Source: DATFUL01 sp041499035
GTDB taxonomy: Bacteria; Patescibacteriota; Microgenomatia; UBA8517
Direction of reading: 5' to 3'
DNA: 64,000 bases
Assembly: GCA_041499035.1 (NCBI GenBank)
Contig: JBGQJK010000001.1
Coordinates: forward strand, 1-64,000
Shown here: positions 41,007 to 49,618 of the stretch, piece by piece
How the letters are laid out: each line of letters opens with the position of its first letter
Numbering within the stretch: the first letter of the stretch is position 1
Notes under the pieces: generated by a model
What the model saw: the letters and a program-made list of their open reading frames with translations, nothing else
The model's database searches: none
What the model was told of the DNA's origin: nothing
Program-made: the position numbers and the translations under genes

Positions 41007-42587
41007 ATGAAAAAGCGTAAATGTATTTTTTGGGCATTTTTTCTAACCTTATTCGCCAGTTTTGTTTTTCCTGTTTCAGCCCATGCGGCTATCTATTATC
41101 TTTCAACAAACGGAAATGACAACAGCCCCGGTAGTCAGGCCTCTCCCTGGCTCAGTCCAAACCACGCGGTTAGTTGCGGGGACACGATTTTAGCTGCTCC
41201 GGGACTTTCGTATGCAGCGTCGAATTTTGCCGGCGGTAAATGGGGAAATGTAAACTGTCCTGCAGGGAATAATGTCGCCTGGCTTAAATGCGCGACGTTC
41301 GGTACCTGCAAAGTCATCGGGACGGGGTATGACGCAATACGCGTCAGCGCGAGTTACTGGGGAGTGCAGGGCTTTGAAGCTACTAATGCAACAGGGGCAT
41401 GCTTCACGGCTACGCCAACCGGTAGTTCGATGATTCATCATATTATTTTTGCAAACAATATAGCCAATGGTTGCCAAAATAACGGTTTTAGTTCCTACCC
41501 TTTTTATGCAGGAACCGCGCCGCCCAGCGTTGATTATCTGGCAATTATAGGTAACCTTGCCTACAATGCAGCCGGTGGAAATAGTTATTGTTTTAGCGGT
41601 ATTTCCGTCTATGAACCCAGGAATTTTGATACTGCTCCGGGCACGCACGTTTATATTGCCCAGAATATTTCCTGGTCGAACAATGATGGTCAATACTGTC
41701 CGGGTAATAGCGATGGCGAGGGGATTATTTTAGACGACTGGAAAGGGGACCAGTCAGGTTATACTACAGGTTATTCCGGTCAGGGTGTTGTCGAAAACAA
41801 CCTGGTTCTGGGTAACGGCAGTGCCGGAATCGAGCCGTTTCATAATTCGGTAGCCTCGATAATTATCCGGAATAATACGTCGTATGCCAATAACACAGAT
41901 TTACATCATGCAGGAACGTATCTGGGAGAAATTCTGATCAGCCTCTCATCGTTCATAACTGTGAAATACAATATTGTCCATTCCATAGTGGCAACCTGCT
42001 GCGCATCTCATTATCCGGTCTTTGCTCTCTATGTCGGATCGTCTGACAATACTAATATACTTGATTATAATTGGGTCTATAGTATTTCGGGAAACAATAC
42101 GGGTATCAATGCTTCTCCTGGCTTTTCCTTTGGCAGTCATCAAACGTTTGGTATCAATCCGGGCTTTGTAAATCCTTTGGTTCCGGGAGCACCGAACTGC
42201 AGCGGCACCTCGAGCACACTAGATTGTATGAAGACAACGCTCGCAAATTTTGTGCCTTCCGCGTCAGGAATATCCGGATATGGTTATCAGCCGGTAACCG
42301 GTGCTTACTTATCGAATTCTTATTATCCCTCATGGCTCTGCAATGTAACAATTCCGAGTGGTATTATTTCCAATTATTGTTTGCCCACAGGTTCAGTTCC
42401 AACCCCTGTTCCAGTTATTCCAGGCGACCTTAATGGTGACGGCAAAGTGGACTTTTACGATTACAATCTTTTTGTAGGGGACTACGGGAAAACCGGCTCA
42501 CCCGGCTTTGTTCCTTCCGATATCGACAAAAACGGCAAAGTTGATATTTTTGATTACAATTTACTTGTTGCAAATTATGGGAAGTGA
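41007..42587 (+). CDS. Secreted beta-helix protein (PL9-like) with dockerin
   Basis: 526 residues. Signal peptide (M-K-K-R-K-C-I-F ... S-A-H-A), then the Y-Y-L-S-T-N-G-N-D-N-S-P-G-S signature of PL9-like beta-helices and N-N-x-x-x coils to about residue 450, then a dockerin. It shares its fold start with the gene at 31154, but that gene has the other dockerin class. Start codon 2 nt after the previous stop. The promoter of the downstream cohesin gene overlaps its 3' end. Confidence 0.85.
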   Translation: MKKRKCIFWAFFLTLFASFVFPVSAHAAIYYLSTNGNDNSPGSQASPWLSPNHAVSCGDTILAAPGLSYAASNFAGGKWGNVNCPAGNNVAWLKCATFGTCKVIGTGYDAIRVSASYWGVQGFEATNATGACFTATPTGSSMIHHIIFANNIANGCQNNGFSSYPFYAGTAPPSVDYLAIIGNLAYNAAGGNSYCFSGISVYEPRNFDTAPGTHVYIAQNISWSNNDGQYCPGNSDGEGIILDDWKGDQSGYTTGYSGQGVVENNLVLGNGSAGIEPFHNSVASIIIRNNTSYANNTDLHHAGTYLGEILISLSSFITVKYNIVHSIVATCCASHYPVFALYVGSSDNTNILDYNWVYSISGNNTGINASPGFSFGSHQTFGINPGFVNPLVPGAPNCSGTSSTLDCMKTTLANFVPSASGISGYGYQPVTGAYLSNSYYPSWLCNVTIPSGIISNYCLPTGSVPTPVPVIPGDLNGDGKVDFYDYNLFVGDYGKTGSPGFVPSDIDKNGKVDIFDYNLLVANYGK

Positions 42588-42593
42588 TAGTAT
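42565..42593 (+). promoter_or_regulatory. Internal promoter of the cohesin-dockerin gene
   Basis: TTGTTG (42565-42570), 17-nt spacer, TAGTAT (42588-42593), then 8 nt to the ATG at 42602. Suggests the scaffold protein can be made independently of the enzyme operon. Confidence 0.45.
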
Positions 42594-42601
42594 TTAAAAG
42601 A

Positions 42602-43810
42602 ATGGATACATTGGTTCTACGCAGTAAACTAAATCTCTTTTTTTCTTTTTTTAAAAGGAAAAAAGTGGCGGTTCCTATTATTTCTACTATTCTCACGATA
42701 GCAGTTGTTGTCACGGGCGTTGCCTATATCCGCCAAAGGCAGGGACTCACTAAAGTTGGCGCGGCGGGTGTTGCTCTTCAGCTTCTTACAGCAAGTTCTA
42801 CGGTAACTAAAGGTTCCGAGTTTAATGTTAATGTCTACATTGATACAAAAGGATTGGCCGTTACGGGTACACACTTAAGTGTTAAGTATGATCCGAATTT
42901 ACTGCTTGGAGAAACAATGACGGCAGGAACGGCTTTGCCGGTTGTATTTATTCCCGGACAAGTTTCCGCAGGCTCCGCAACCATTGATTTAGGTAGTACT
43001 CCCGCGGCTCCACTTAACGGAACAGGAATCTTGGCAACAGTAAAGTTTAAAGTTTTAGGGCAGGGGACAACTACTGCCGTTTCAATGGATTCTTCAACCG
43101 GCGTTGCCGCTTTGGGACAGTCGGGTAACGTTGCGGGAACTCTACCTACTCTTAACCTGACGATTGCCGGTTTATCAACGCCCACGTCGACTCCGACCGC
43201 TACACCAACCCACTCTCCTACGCCGACACCTTCCAAAACTCCTTCTCCCACACCAACCCCTACTAAAACTCCCACGCCTACGCCAACAAAAAGCCCATCG
43301 CCTACACCCACACCGTCGAAAACACCAACACCTACTCCCAAACCGACGCCTACACCTAAACCAACTCCCACTCCTACCCCGGTGGCTCAGTGCAACAGTA
43401 CTTGTACAACCAATAGTAATTGTCCGTCAAACTTAATCTGCTCAGCAGGCAAGTGTAGAAATGCTGCCTGTACTGCTACGTTAAACTGTATTTGTGCTAC
43501 GCCCACTCCCACACCGAGTCCGACACCAACACCCACCCCCACGCCTACTCCGACACATTCTCCTACGCCTACACCATCACCCTCTCATTCCCCGGGAGCC
43601 TCGCCAACTGCCAGTCCATCTCCTTCAGGTATTGCTAAAGCGGGTGATGTTAACGGCGATGGCTTAGTTAACATTATCGATATAGGCATAATTATAGATA
43701 ACTACGGGAAAACTCCAGCAACAAGCAGCAACCCCAAAGCCGATATAAACGGCGACGGAATTATTAATATAGTTGATATCGGGGTAGTGGTAGATAACTA
43801 CGGGAAGTAA
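42602..43810 (+). CDS. Membrane-anchored scaffold protein with cohesin and dockerin
   Basis: 402 residues from the ATG at 42602. Residues ~22-42 form an N-terminal membrane anchor, followed by R-Q-R-Q-G-L. Residues ~55-190 resemble a cohesin domain (V-T-K-G-S-E-F-N-V-N-V-Y, G-T-H-L-S-V-K-Y-D-P-N-L-L, G-I-L-A-T-V-K-F-K-V). Thr/Pro linkers flank a Cys-rich module (C-x3-C-x5-C-x5-C pattern, about 260-297). The protein ends in an 'I-D-I-G' type dockerin. A cohesin binds dockerins and its own dockerin can bind another cohesin, so this is a minimal adaptor scaffold. It parallels the cohesin protein at 59324. Confidence 0.83.
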   Translation: MDTLVLRSKLNLFFSFFKRKKVAVPIISTILTIAVVVTGVAYIRQRQGLTKVGAAGVALQLLTASSTVTKGSEFNVNVYIDTKGLAVTGTHLSVKYDPNLLLGETMTAGTALPVVFIPGQVSAGSATIDLGSTPAAPLNGTGILATVKFKVLGQGTTTAVSMDSSTGVAALGQSGNVAGTLPTLNLTIAGLSTPTSTPTATPTHSPTPTPSKTPSPTPTPTKTPTPTPTKSPSPTPTPSKTPTPTPKPTPTPKPTPTPTPVAQCNSTCTTNSNCPSNLICSAGKCRNAACTATLNCICATPTPTPSPTPTPTPTPTPTHSPTPTPSPSHSPGASPTASPSPSGIAKAGDVNGDGLVNIIDIGIIIDNYGKTPATSSNPKADINGDGIINIVDIGVVVDNYGK

Positions 43811-43818
43811 ACTTACAA

Positions 43819-44097
43819 TTATTTTGAAGTCCTCTGTTCTTGAACTCTGATAGTAATCTTACCAGTTGGTTGACCAGGAACCAGTAATGGGCAATAAAAT
43901 GTATAGTACACCCCAGTGTGCTCTTGACTTCTGAAAAGACCTTCGTGTGCTGGATTGACCTTGGCTTTTGTAGCCAGAGCGTTTAGATCGATTGGCTCAG
44001 GCACGGTTTGGACCAGCGATTTGAAAACATCCAAGTTACAGTTTCCAGGACATCCGGCACAGCGAGCAATATCTGCGACTAGTTCTGTAATAGCCAT
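43819..44097 (-). CDS. Small Cys-rich protein of unknown function
   Basis: 92 residues with R-C-A-G-C-P-G-N-C (about residues 12-20) and another Cys in the C-terminal half, suggesting zinc or iron-sulfur binding. Cytoplasmic. A strong promoter ending 8 nt before the ATG supports it as a real gene. Convergent with the scaffold gene (8 nt apart) and divergent from the M32 peptidase. Confidence 0.65.
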   Translation of the reverse strand: MAITELVADIARCAGCPGNCNLDVFKSLVQTVPEPIDLNALATKAKVNPAHEGLFRSQEHTGVYYTFYCPLLVPGQPTGKITIRVQEQRTSK

Positions 44098-44105
44098 AGG
44101 TCGTA

Positions 44106-44134
44106 TTTATACCACTTCCGTGCCTGTTAGTCAA
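44106..44134 (-). promoter_or_regulatory. Promoter of the small Cys-rich gene
   Basis: TTGACT (44134-44129), 17-nt spacer ending in TGG, TATAAA (44111-44106), then 8 nt to the ATG. Predicts a leaderless transcript. Confidence 0.65.
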
Positions 44135-44195
44135 TTTTATAGTGTGGGAAAGAGTCATCTTGCCAAGCGGGGAGTGGCAGTTTAAACTACTAAAC

Positions 44196-45680
44196 ATGCA
44201 AAACTGGCTATTTAAGAATAAGACTATTCTTTCGATTCTCGATAAATATAAAGATATGTGGGCTCTAAGCTACGCCTCAGGAGTGGCCGGTTGGGATTTG
44301 GAGACATATATGCCAGAGATGGGCGCCATGGCCCGTGGTGAGGCACTAGGGAGGCTCTCAACTATCCGCCAGAGGCTCTTCTTGGACAAGGAGTTTATCG
44401 GTTTAATTCACCGGGCGGAAAAACAAAAAAATCTTACTGATCCAGAGCGCGGAGTCATCCGAGTTTTGCTTCACTCGCTCAAGTTCTACGAAAAGCTTCC
44501 ACCCAAGTTTTTGGAGGATTTCAGCCGGCTTACAAGTCAGGCAACTGTAGTCTGGCGTGGGGCAAAAGCTAAAGACAACTTTAAACTCTTCGAGCCTCAG
44601 CTTTCAAAGATTTTTGATATGAATCGGCGAATGTCGGACTTCCTGGGCTACAAAGATTCACCATACGATGCGCTTCTCGATCAATTCGAGGAGGGCTTAA
44701 CAAGCAGGGAAGTCGAACGCTTCTTTGGAGAAATAAAAGAACCACTTAAGAATCTACTTGTAAGAATCGAAAAGTCACCCAAGTTTTTCAAAAAACACAA
44801 ACTGGAAAACGCTCTTTACGATGAAGCAACTATCAAGAGCTTAAATCTTAAAATAATGAAGCTCCTTTGGGCAGACTCCAGTCGTCTCCGGCTGGACATT
44901 TCAACTCATCCCTTCACCACCTCCTTTTCTAATACGGATACCCGTATAACTACATGGTATCACAAGAAGGATTTCGGTCGAAGCATACTGGCCGTGGTAC
45001 ACGAATTTGGTCACGCTTTGTATGATTTGCAGTGTACAGATCAACTTGAGATGACTCCTATTCAAGGGGGGTCCTCCTTGGTGATACATGAGTCGCAAAG
45101 TAGGTTCTGGGAAAATTTTGTGGGCAGAAGCGAAAGCTTCATCCAATATTTCCTTAAAGACATGAGCGCTGCGGTACAACTTAAACTTTCCGCTGGCGAA
45201 GTCTACTCCTATTTCAATAAGGTCAGGCCCGGGCTCCTTAGAGTCGAGGCCGACGAGGTTACATACCACTTCCATATTATGCTCAGATTTGAAATCGAAA
45301 AAGGCTTAATCGAGGGTAAACTTAAAGTAAAAGACTTGCCGGAAATTTGGAATTCAAAAATGAAAGATTACCTGGGAATTGTACCAAAGCGCGATTCTGA
45401 TGGGATCTTGCAGGATATTCATTGGAGCATGGGGAGCGTCGGCTACTTTCCGACATATTCGCTTGGAACTTTTCTCGGCGCGCAGTGGGAACATGAAATC
45501 TCAAATATGAAAATAAGCAAATCTACAAATTACAAAGAAATAGAAAAATGGCTGGGGGAACATATTCATAAGTACGGATCTACCTACACACTCGAGGAGC
45601 TATTGAAGAAAAATGGAATGAAGTTCGATCCCAAAGTGAATCTGAATTATCTCCTGGAAAAATACTCCAAGATATATTAA
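44196..45680 (+). CDS. M32 family metallocarboxypeptidase (carboxypeptidase Taq)
   Basis: 494 residues from the ATG at 44196; a GTG at 44142 is also in frame, but the extra residues do not match the family's N-terminus. Zinc motif H-E-F-G-H at about 268-272, followed by H-E-S-Q-S-R-F-W-E-N, the M32 signature with the third ligand, and G-W-D-L-E-T-Y-M-P near residue 33. Cytoplasmic enzyme removing C-terminal residues from peptides. Length is normal. Confidence 0.95.
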   Translation: MQNWLFKNKTILSILDKYKDMWALSYASGVAGWDLETYMPEMGAMARGEALGRLSTIRQRLFLDKEFIGLIHRAEKQKNLTDPERGVIRVLLHSLKFYEKLPPKFLEDFSRLTSQATVVWRGAKAKDNFKLFEPQLSKIFDMNRRMSDFLGYKDSPYDALLDQFEEGLTSREVERFFGEIKEPLKNLLVRIEKSPKFFKKHKLENALYDEATIKSLNLKIMKLLWADSSRLRLDISTHPFTTSFSNTDTRITTWYHKKDFGRSILAVVHEFGHALYDLQCTDQLEMTPIQGGSSLVIHESQSRFWENFVGRSESFIQYFLKDMSAAVQLKLSAGEVYSYFNKVRPGLLRVEADEVTYHFHIMLRFEIEKGLIEGKLKVKDLPEIWNSKMKDYLGIVPKRDSDGILQDIHWSMGSVGYFPTYSLGTFLGAQWEHEISNMKISKSTNYKEIEKWLGEHIHKYGSTYTLEELLKKNGMKFDPKVNLNYLLEKYSKIY

Positions 45681-45709
45681 TTTTTGCTTTTTTATTTACA
45701 AAATGGGGC

Positions 45710-45738
45710 TTGACACACTTGTAGTACTTTGATATTTT
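45710..45738 (+). promoter_or_regulatory. Promoter of the small HTH gene
   Basis: TTGACA (45710-45715), 17-nt spacer, TATTTT (45733-45738). Unlike most promoters here it leaves a leader of about 36 nt with a GGGGAG ribosome-binding site before the ATG at 45781. Confidence 0.6.
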
Positions 45739-45780
45739 CTGATTAAGAAAGATAAGTGATAGGCAGGGGAGTACATCAAA

Positions 45781-45999
45781 ATGGAACCAACTACTAAAAA
45801 GAAAGTCAGATTAGAAAATCTTCCGGACCTTCTTACAGTCCGTGAAGTTGCAGATATTTTAAGAGTCTCTCCTTTAACAATTAAACGGTGGGGCAAGCGC
45901 GGCAAGCTGCCCGCAATTCGCATTAACTCACGTGGCGACCGCAGATATAAAAAAGAAGCGGTCCTCTGGCTTCTCGGGATGCAGGGTAAGGAAGAATAA
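45781..45999 (+). CDS. Small MerR/excisionase-type DNA-binding protein
   Basis: 72 residues, almost entirely one winged HTH: L-L-T-V-R-E-V-A-D-I-L-R-V-S-P-L-T-I-K-R-W, then G-D-R-R-Y-K-K-E-A-V. The same domain type begins the giant protein (residues 8-55). Could be a transcription regulator or an excisionase-like factor. No integrase or attachment site was seen nearby. It is followed after 3 nt by a small Cys protein, probably one operon. Confidence 0.85.
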   Translation: MEPTTKKKVRLENLPDLLTVREVADILRVSPLTIKRWGKRGKLPAIRINSRGDRRYKKEAVLWLLGMQGKEE

Positions 46000-46002
46000 T
46001 AC

Positions 46003-46293
46003 ATGGGTATTAGAGTTGAAGGAGATCTTACCTCAGAGGGAGTTGCGCTTCGAGTACTTAGCCCCACACCTCAACTAAAACTAATTTCAAAAGATGCAGA
46101 GGCCGGACTAATTTTTAATATTATTACTGAAACTTGTTCACGTTGTGAACTTTTTCAAAAAGACTGTAACGGTGCGGGATCGGTTTCAGAGGGCGGCAAT
46201 AATATTGTTTTGGAAAAGGGCACAAAAGAACCGGTTAAGAGAAGGAACTGTAGAATTCCCGGCAGAAGCTTTGAGACTTTAGTAGATTCATAG
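46003..46293 (+). CDS. Small Cys-containing protein of unknown function
   Basis: 96 residues with E-T-C-S-R-C-E-L-F-Q-K-D-C (about residues 44-56) and another Cys in the C-terminal part. No signal peptide. It follows the HTH gene by 3 nt, so the pair is probably co-expressed. Metal binding is plausible. No family recognised. Confidence 0.6.
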   Translation: MGIRVEGDLTSEGVALRVLSPTPQLKLISKDAEAGLIFNIITETCSRCELFQKDCNGAGSVSEGGNNIVLEKGTKEPVKRRNCRIPGRSFETLVDS

Positions 46294-46305
46294 GTTAGAA
46301 TCCAC

Positions 46306-46334
46306 TTGACACACTCACCGGCAAAAGCTTAAAT
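46306..46334 (+). promoter_or_regulatory. Promoter of the 152-residue membrane-protein gene
   Basis: TTGACA (46306-46311), 17-nt spacer, TTAAAT (46329-46334), then 6 nt to the ATG at 46341. A textbook leaderless arrangement. Confidence 0.65.
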
Positions 46335-46340
46335 GTATGC

Positions 46341-46799
46341 ATGGTAGCTAGAGTTTTTGTCAAAAGGGGATTTGGTTTAATGTATCTTTCTATGGCGGTT
46401 TTAATGCTTCTTGTGGGCGCTTTTTTTGTTGTGAACGGAAATTTTAGTATTAACGCAGGTGCGCATTTTTTGAATTCAAAAAGGGGAATTTTGAGGAAAG
46501 ACTTAAATCATAATTATCCCTGCAACAGAGGAGTAAAGGCTGATTACGTAATCCAGGATCCGGCGAATGCTCAAAATTGTACTCCGGTAATTGCAAACCC
46601 AAGCGACGCGGAAAAGACAGTTGGTCATAATGTTCAGTTGAATGGAGTTGAGTTTGGAGGAAGATTTTTTACGACAGGTGTTACAACCATTCCTGATTCA
46701 GGAGTTTTGCCCAGTTCGCCTCCAACCTATCTTAAACCGTTTCATACTCCGGGCCCAACGGGTGGTTGGACGGGACCCGCAACGAGGAATCTTTATTAA
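46341..46799 (+). CDS. Membrane-anchored small exported protein, unknown function
   Basis: 152 residues. One hydrophobic helix (about 10-30), then an extracytoplasmic region with two cysteines (Cys62 and Cys80 region), low complexity and Pro/Gly-rich toward the end. No recognised domain. Convergent with, and overlapping by 4 nt, the ABC exporter gene. Confidence 0.6.
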   Translation: MVARVFVKRGFGLMYLSMAVLMLLVGAFFVVNGNFSINAGAHFLNSKRGILRKDLNHNYPCNRGVKADYVIQDPANAQNCTPVIANPSDAEKTVGHNVQLNGVEFGGRFFTTGVTTIPDSGVLPSSPPTYLKPFHTPGPTGGWTGPATRNLY

Positions 46800-48526
46800 T
46801 CCAGTTTAATTTGTAGATTCCAGAAGTGGGAATAGAGGCTGTTCTTGTTCTTGAGCAAGCTCTCGTGAGTACCGACCTCTTTGATCTTACCGTATTCCAT
46901 GACAACGATCTTATCTGCTCTCATAACGGTAGATAAGCGGTGGGCGATAATAATAGTAGTTTTGCCCCTCCTGGCCTTCCAGAATGCATCCTGAATGAGC
47001 TTTTCGCTCTCGGAGTCCAAGTGGCTGGTTGCTTCATCAAAGACCACAATGTTGGGGTCGCTTAGTATCATCCTGGCGATTGCCAACCTTTGCTTCTGGC
47101 CTCCGGAAAGCTTGACCCCGCGTTCACCAACCTCTGTATTATATTTTTCTTTTAATCCCTCTATAAATTTATCGATATTGGCAAGGCGTGAGGCTGCTTT
47201 GATTTCGCTCAAAGTGGGGCTGTCTTTACCGTAGCCAATATTGTAGGCTATCGTGTTGTTGAACAGTATCGGTTCCTGGGGAACCACACCGACAAAACCC
47301 CGGAGTGTGCTCTTTGTAAAATCTTTAATGTTTATAGAGTCGACTGTAATTTCACCCGAGTCTATGTCATAAAATCTCATCAAAAGCTTTGCCAGAGTGG
47401 TTTTACCTGATCCACTTCTCCCTACCAATGCTACAGACTCTCCCTGGTTAATTTTCAAACTAATACCGTTAATTGCATTTTTAGTCCGGCCGTTATAAGT
47501 AAAATGGACGTTACTAAAGTTAATTTTGCCGTAAACATGGTCTATTTTGATAGGTTTTGCAGGATCTTTTACCTCAACTGAATAATCAAATAAGCCGATG
47601 TATTTTTGAATGTCGGAATAGCTCCTGGCGAAGTCCCTTAGACTCCAAACCACATCCCAAAGCCTGGGGAAAATGGTTGCTACAAATGCGGTGACCAGGA
47701 CAAAATCGCCAACGCTCATTTTAAGAGAGACTGTTGAATTGATGCTAAAAAGAAGCATTGCAAAGATTCCCAAATTTATTATTCCGCCGATAGTAAGATT
47801 AATTATTCTGTAGCTGTTTACAAATGTCCAAAGTTTGCTTTTCCAGGGGACAAAGGCTTGGCCCAGCCTGCCCAACTCCCATCTTTCTCTGGCAAACAGC
47901 TTGACTGTTTCATAGTTAATAAGGTTATCTGTAATTACGTCAGTGACTTTATCCTCCTCGTCATTAAATGCGTTCCTTTTGGCGATATTATTTTCCAGAA
48001 GAAATTTTGTAGCAATAAGGGTTAGGATAATCGAAACAAGCACGATTAGGGCGATTATTGGGTCCAGTTGTGAAAAGAAGTACATCATCACGCCAAAGCT
48101 GACCAAAACGCTTAAAATTCTATGGTGGATAATGAACGAAAAATCAAAAAAGGCATTATCGCCACGCTTGAAAGCTGAAATCAGGGAACCGGTACTCTTA
48201 TTTGAGTGGAAAATAAAATCGAGATCCTGGACCCAGGAGAAAACCTCCGTTCTTAGTTTTGCTGCTCCCTCTATAAGCACATTATTTCCGGCCCAAAAAG
48301 CGAATTCATTAAGGACCAAACTTAATAGAGCAACCCCTATGTAGCTGATAAGTATTTGGAAGAGCCGGTCGTAGTTTTGTGCCGGAATAGCCTCAACAAA
48401 AAGTTTGTAAAAGTAGGGCGTGAGGCTCCCCAGGGCACTTGAGATGATAATCAGCAAAATATAGCCCGTGTATGCGAGGCGTTTTTCTGCTATAAACCTA
48501 AAGAACATTTTGAATGTTTTATACAT
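46796..48526 (-). CDS. ABC exporter, fused permease and ATPase (MsbA type)
   Basis: 576 residues. Six-helix ABC transmembrane domain (about 15-310) fused to a nucleotide-binding domain: Walker A G-R-S-G-S-G-K-T-T, signature L-S-G-G-Q-K-Q-R, Walker B I-V-V-F-D-E-A-T-S and the H-loop I-I-A-H-R-L-S-T. Works as a homodimer (or with a missing partner) exporting lipids, peptides or polysaccharide precursors. The adjacent divergent amidoligase cluster makes peptide export one possibility. Substrate not deducible. Confidence 0.93.
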   Translation of the reverse strand: MYKTFKMFFRFIAEKRLAYTGYILLIIISSALGSLTPYFYKLFVEAIPAQNYDRLFQILISYIGVALLSLVLNEFAFWAGNNVLIEGAAKLRTEVFSWVQDLDFIFHSNKSTGSLISAFKRGDNAFFDFSFIIHHRILSVLVSFGVMMYFFSQLDPIIALIVLVSIILTLIATKFLLENNIAKRNAFNDEEDKVTDVITDNLINYETVKLFARERWELGRLGQAFVPWKSKLWTFVNSYRIINLTIGGIINLGIFAMLLFSINSTVSLKMSVGDFVLVTAFVATIFPRLWDVVWSLRDFARSYSDIQKYIGLFDYSVEVKDPAKPIKIDHVYGKINFSNVHFTYNGRTKNAINGISLKINQGESVALVGRSGSGKTTLAKLLMRFYDIDSGEITVDSINIKDFTKSTLRGFVGVVPQEPILFNNTIAYNIGYGKDSPTLSEIKAASRLANIDKFIEGLKEKYNTEVGERGVKLSGGQKQRLAIARMILSDPNIVVFDEATSHLDSESEKLIQDAFWKARRGKTTIIIAHRLSTVMRADKIVVMEYGKIKEVGTHESLLKNKNSLYSHFWNLQIKLD

Positions 48527-48585
48527 TTTTTGGACGCCTAAAATCCCCCGTGGGGGAAATAGTGCGGCGAGACTAAATTGTATGC

Positions 48586-48591
48586 TATAAT
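48586..48591 (+). promoter_or_regulatory. -10 box (extended) before the 7TM gene
   Basis: TGC-TATAAT, giving a leader of about 18 nt to the ATG at 48616. A TCCCC-CGTG-GGGGA hairpin lies upstream at 48544-48557. Confidence 0.5.
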
Positions 48592-48615
48592 GCAGACACT
48601 TTCAACTAATTTTCC

Positions 48616-49512
48616 ATGCGAAAAGTAACCTTTTTGATATTTTTAGTGGTTTTGAGCCTGAATCTGGCTCTTCCTAGCCGTGCTCTGGCCAGAGCTATTC
48701 CGACAATCAGTCCGTCCCCGGAGGCCAGCGCCAGCGCTACACCCGTAGCTACGGTAGCCCCCACGCCTGTTCCCGACATCACTCAAAAGACTCAGGAAAC
48801 GCTGGGCCCGCTTGAACAGCTTCTTAAATCTCAAAACTTGGCCTCGGTTTGGCCATATAATCCGATTAAATATGCTATCCGCGGGGCGGTTGCCGCGGGG
48901 GTGCCTGCCAACACAATAGTCCTTCTGCTCCTACTCCCAATCATGACTTTTGTTATTGCGTTCAGCCGGAATGTGGTCGGGATCAGGGGCTTTGGAATTT
49001 TCCTGCCGGCTGCCTTATCTGTCGTATTTGTGGCTACCGGGCCAATTGTCGGAATAGGGCTTTTCCTTATTATCGTTGCGGTTTCAACATTTCTCAGGCT
49101 GGTTCTTAGAAAACTTAAGATTAAGCTCCAGTACTTGCCCAGAATGGCATTTATTCTTTGGGGAGTGGTTATAGGCGTACTTGGTGCGTTATTCCTGGCT
49201 TCATACTTACGATTTACAGAGCTTAGTAATGTTTCCATTTTCGCGGTTCTTATCCTTGTTCTTCTTTCGGAAGACTTTACTAGGGTGCAACTTGGTAAAA
49301 GCGCCAAAACGGCGGTAAACCTGACATTCGAGACTTTACTACTTTCCCTTATTTCTTACTTCTTTTTGACGCTTAAGCCATTGCAGGAGTATGTGCTTCT
49401 TAACCCGGAAATCTCCCTTATTGGCGTTGCCGCGCTCGATCTACTTTTAGGTAAATATACGGGACTCAGGATCATGGAGTTTTACCGTTTCAGAAAACTA
49501 ATAAATTCATGA
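48616..49512 (+). CDS. Seven-transmembrane UUP1-like membrane protein
   Basis: 298 residues. Signal peptide (1-26), a Ser/Ala/Pro-rich linker, then about seven membrane helices with the family-typical stretch (I-A-F-S-R-N-V-V-G-I-R-G-F-G-I-F-L-P). Usual members have an additional N-terminal transglutaminase-like domain, which is absent here. In many bacteria this 7TM protein is encoded beside a RimK-related ATP-grasp ligase and a retropepsin-like protein, as it is here. The role is unknown; it is thought to be coupled to peptide tagging or modification at the membrane. Confidence 0.8.
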   Translation: MRKVTFLIFLVVLSLNLALPSRALARAIPTISPSPEASASATPVATVAPTPVPDITQKTQETLGPLEQLLKSQNLASVWPYNPIKYAIRGAVAAGVPANTIVLLLLLPIMTFVIAFSRNVVGIRGFGIFLPAALSVVFVATGPIVGIGLFLIIVAVSTFLRLVLRKLKIKLQYLPRMAFILWGVVIGVLGALFLASYLRFTELSNVSIFAVLILVLLSEDFTRVQLGKSAKTAVNLTFETLLLSLISYFFLTLKPLQEYVLLNPEISLIGVAALDLLLGKYTGLRIMEFYRFRKLINS

Positions 49513-49618
49513 GGCAGATTTACCATTTTTCATTTTCCACTTTCCATTTATTTTCTAATTTCCAATTGACAAATTACAAATAGATGGCAGATGACAGATT
49601 GAAAATCGAAAATTAAAT

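Noticed and set aside
42835..43371. 178-codon antisense frame rich in Gly-Val repeats
   Set aside because: It is the complement of the Thr/Pro linker of the scaffold protein, where (CC/AC)-rich codons create an artificial Gly-Val frame.
43164..43640. CRISPR-like or tandem DNA repeat in the Thr/Pro linker
   Set aside because: The repeats are irregular ACNCCN codons within a reading frame, with no spacers of constant length and no cas genes.
48544..48557. TCCCC-CGTG-GGGGA hairpin as a terminator
   Set aside because: It lies between two divergent genes, so no transcript should end there, and it has no U-run. At most it is a regulatory palindrome.
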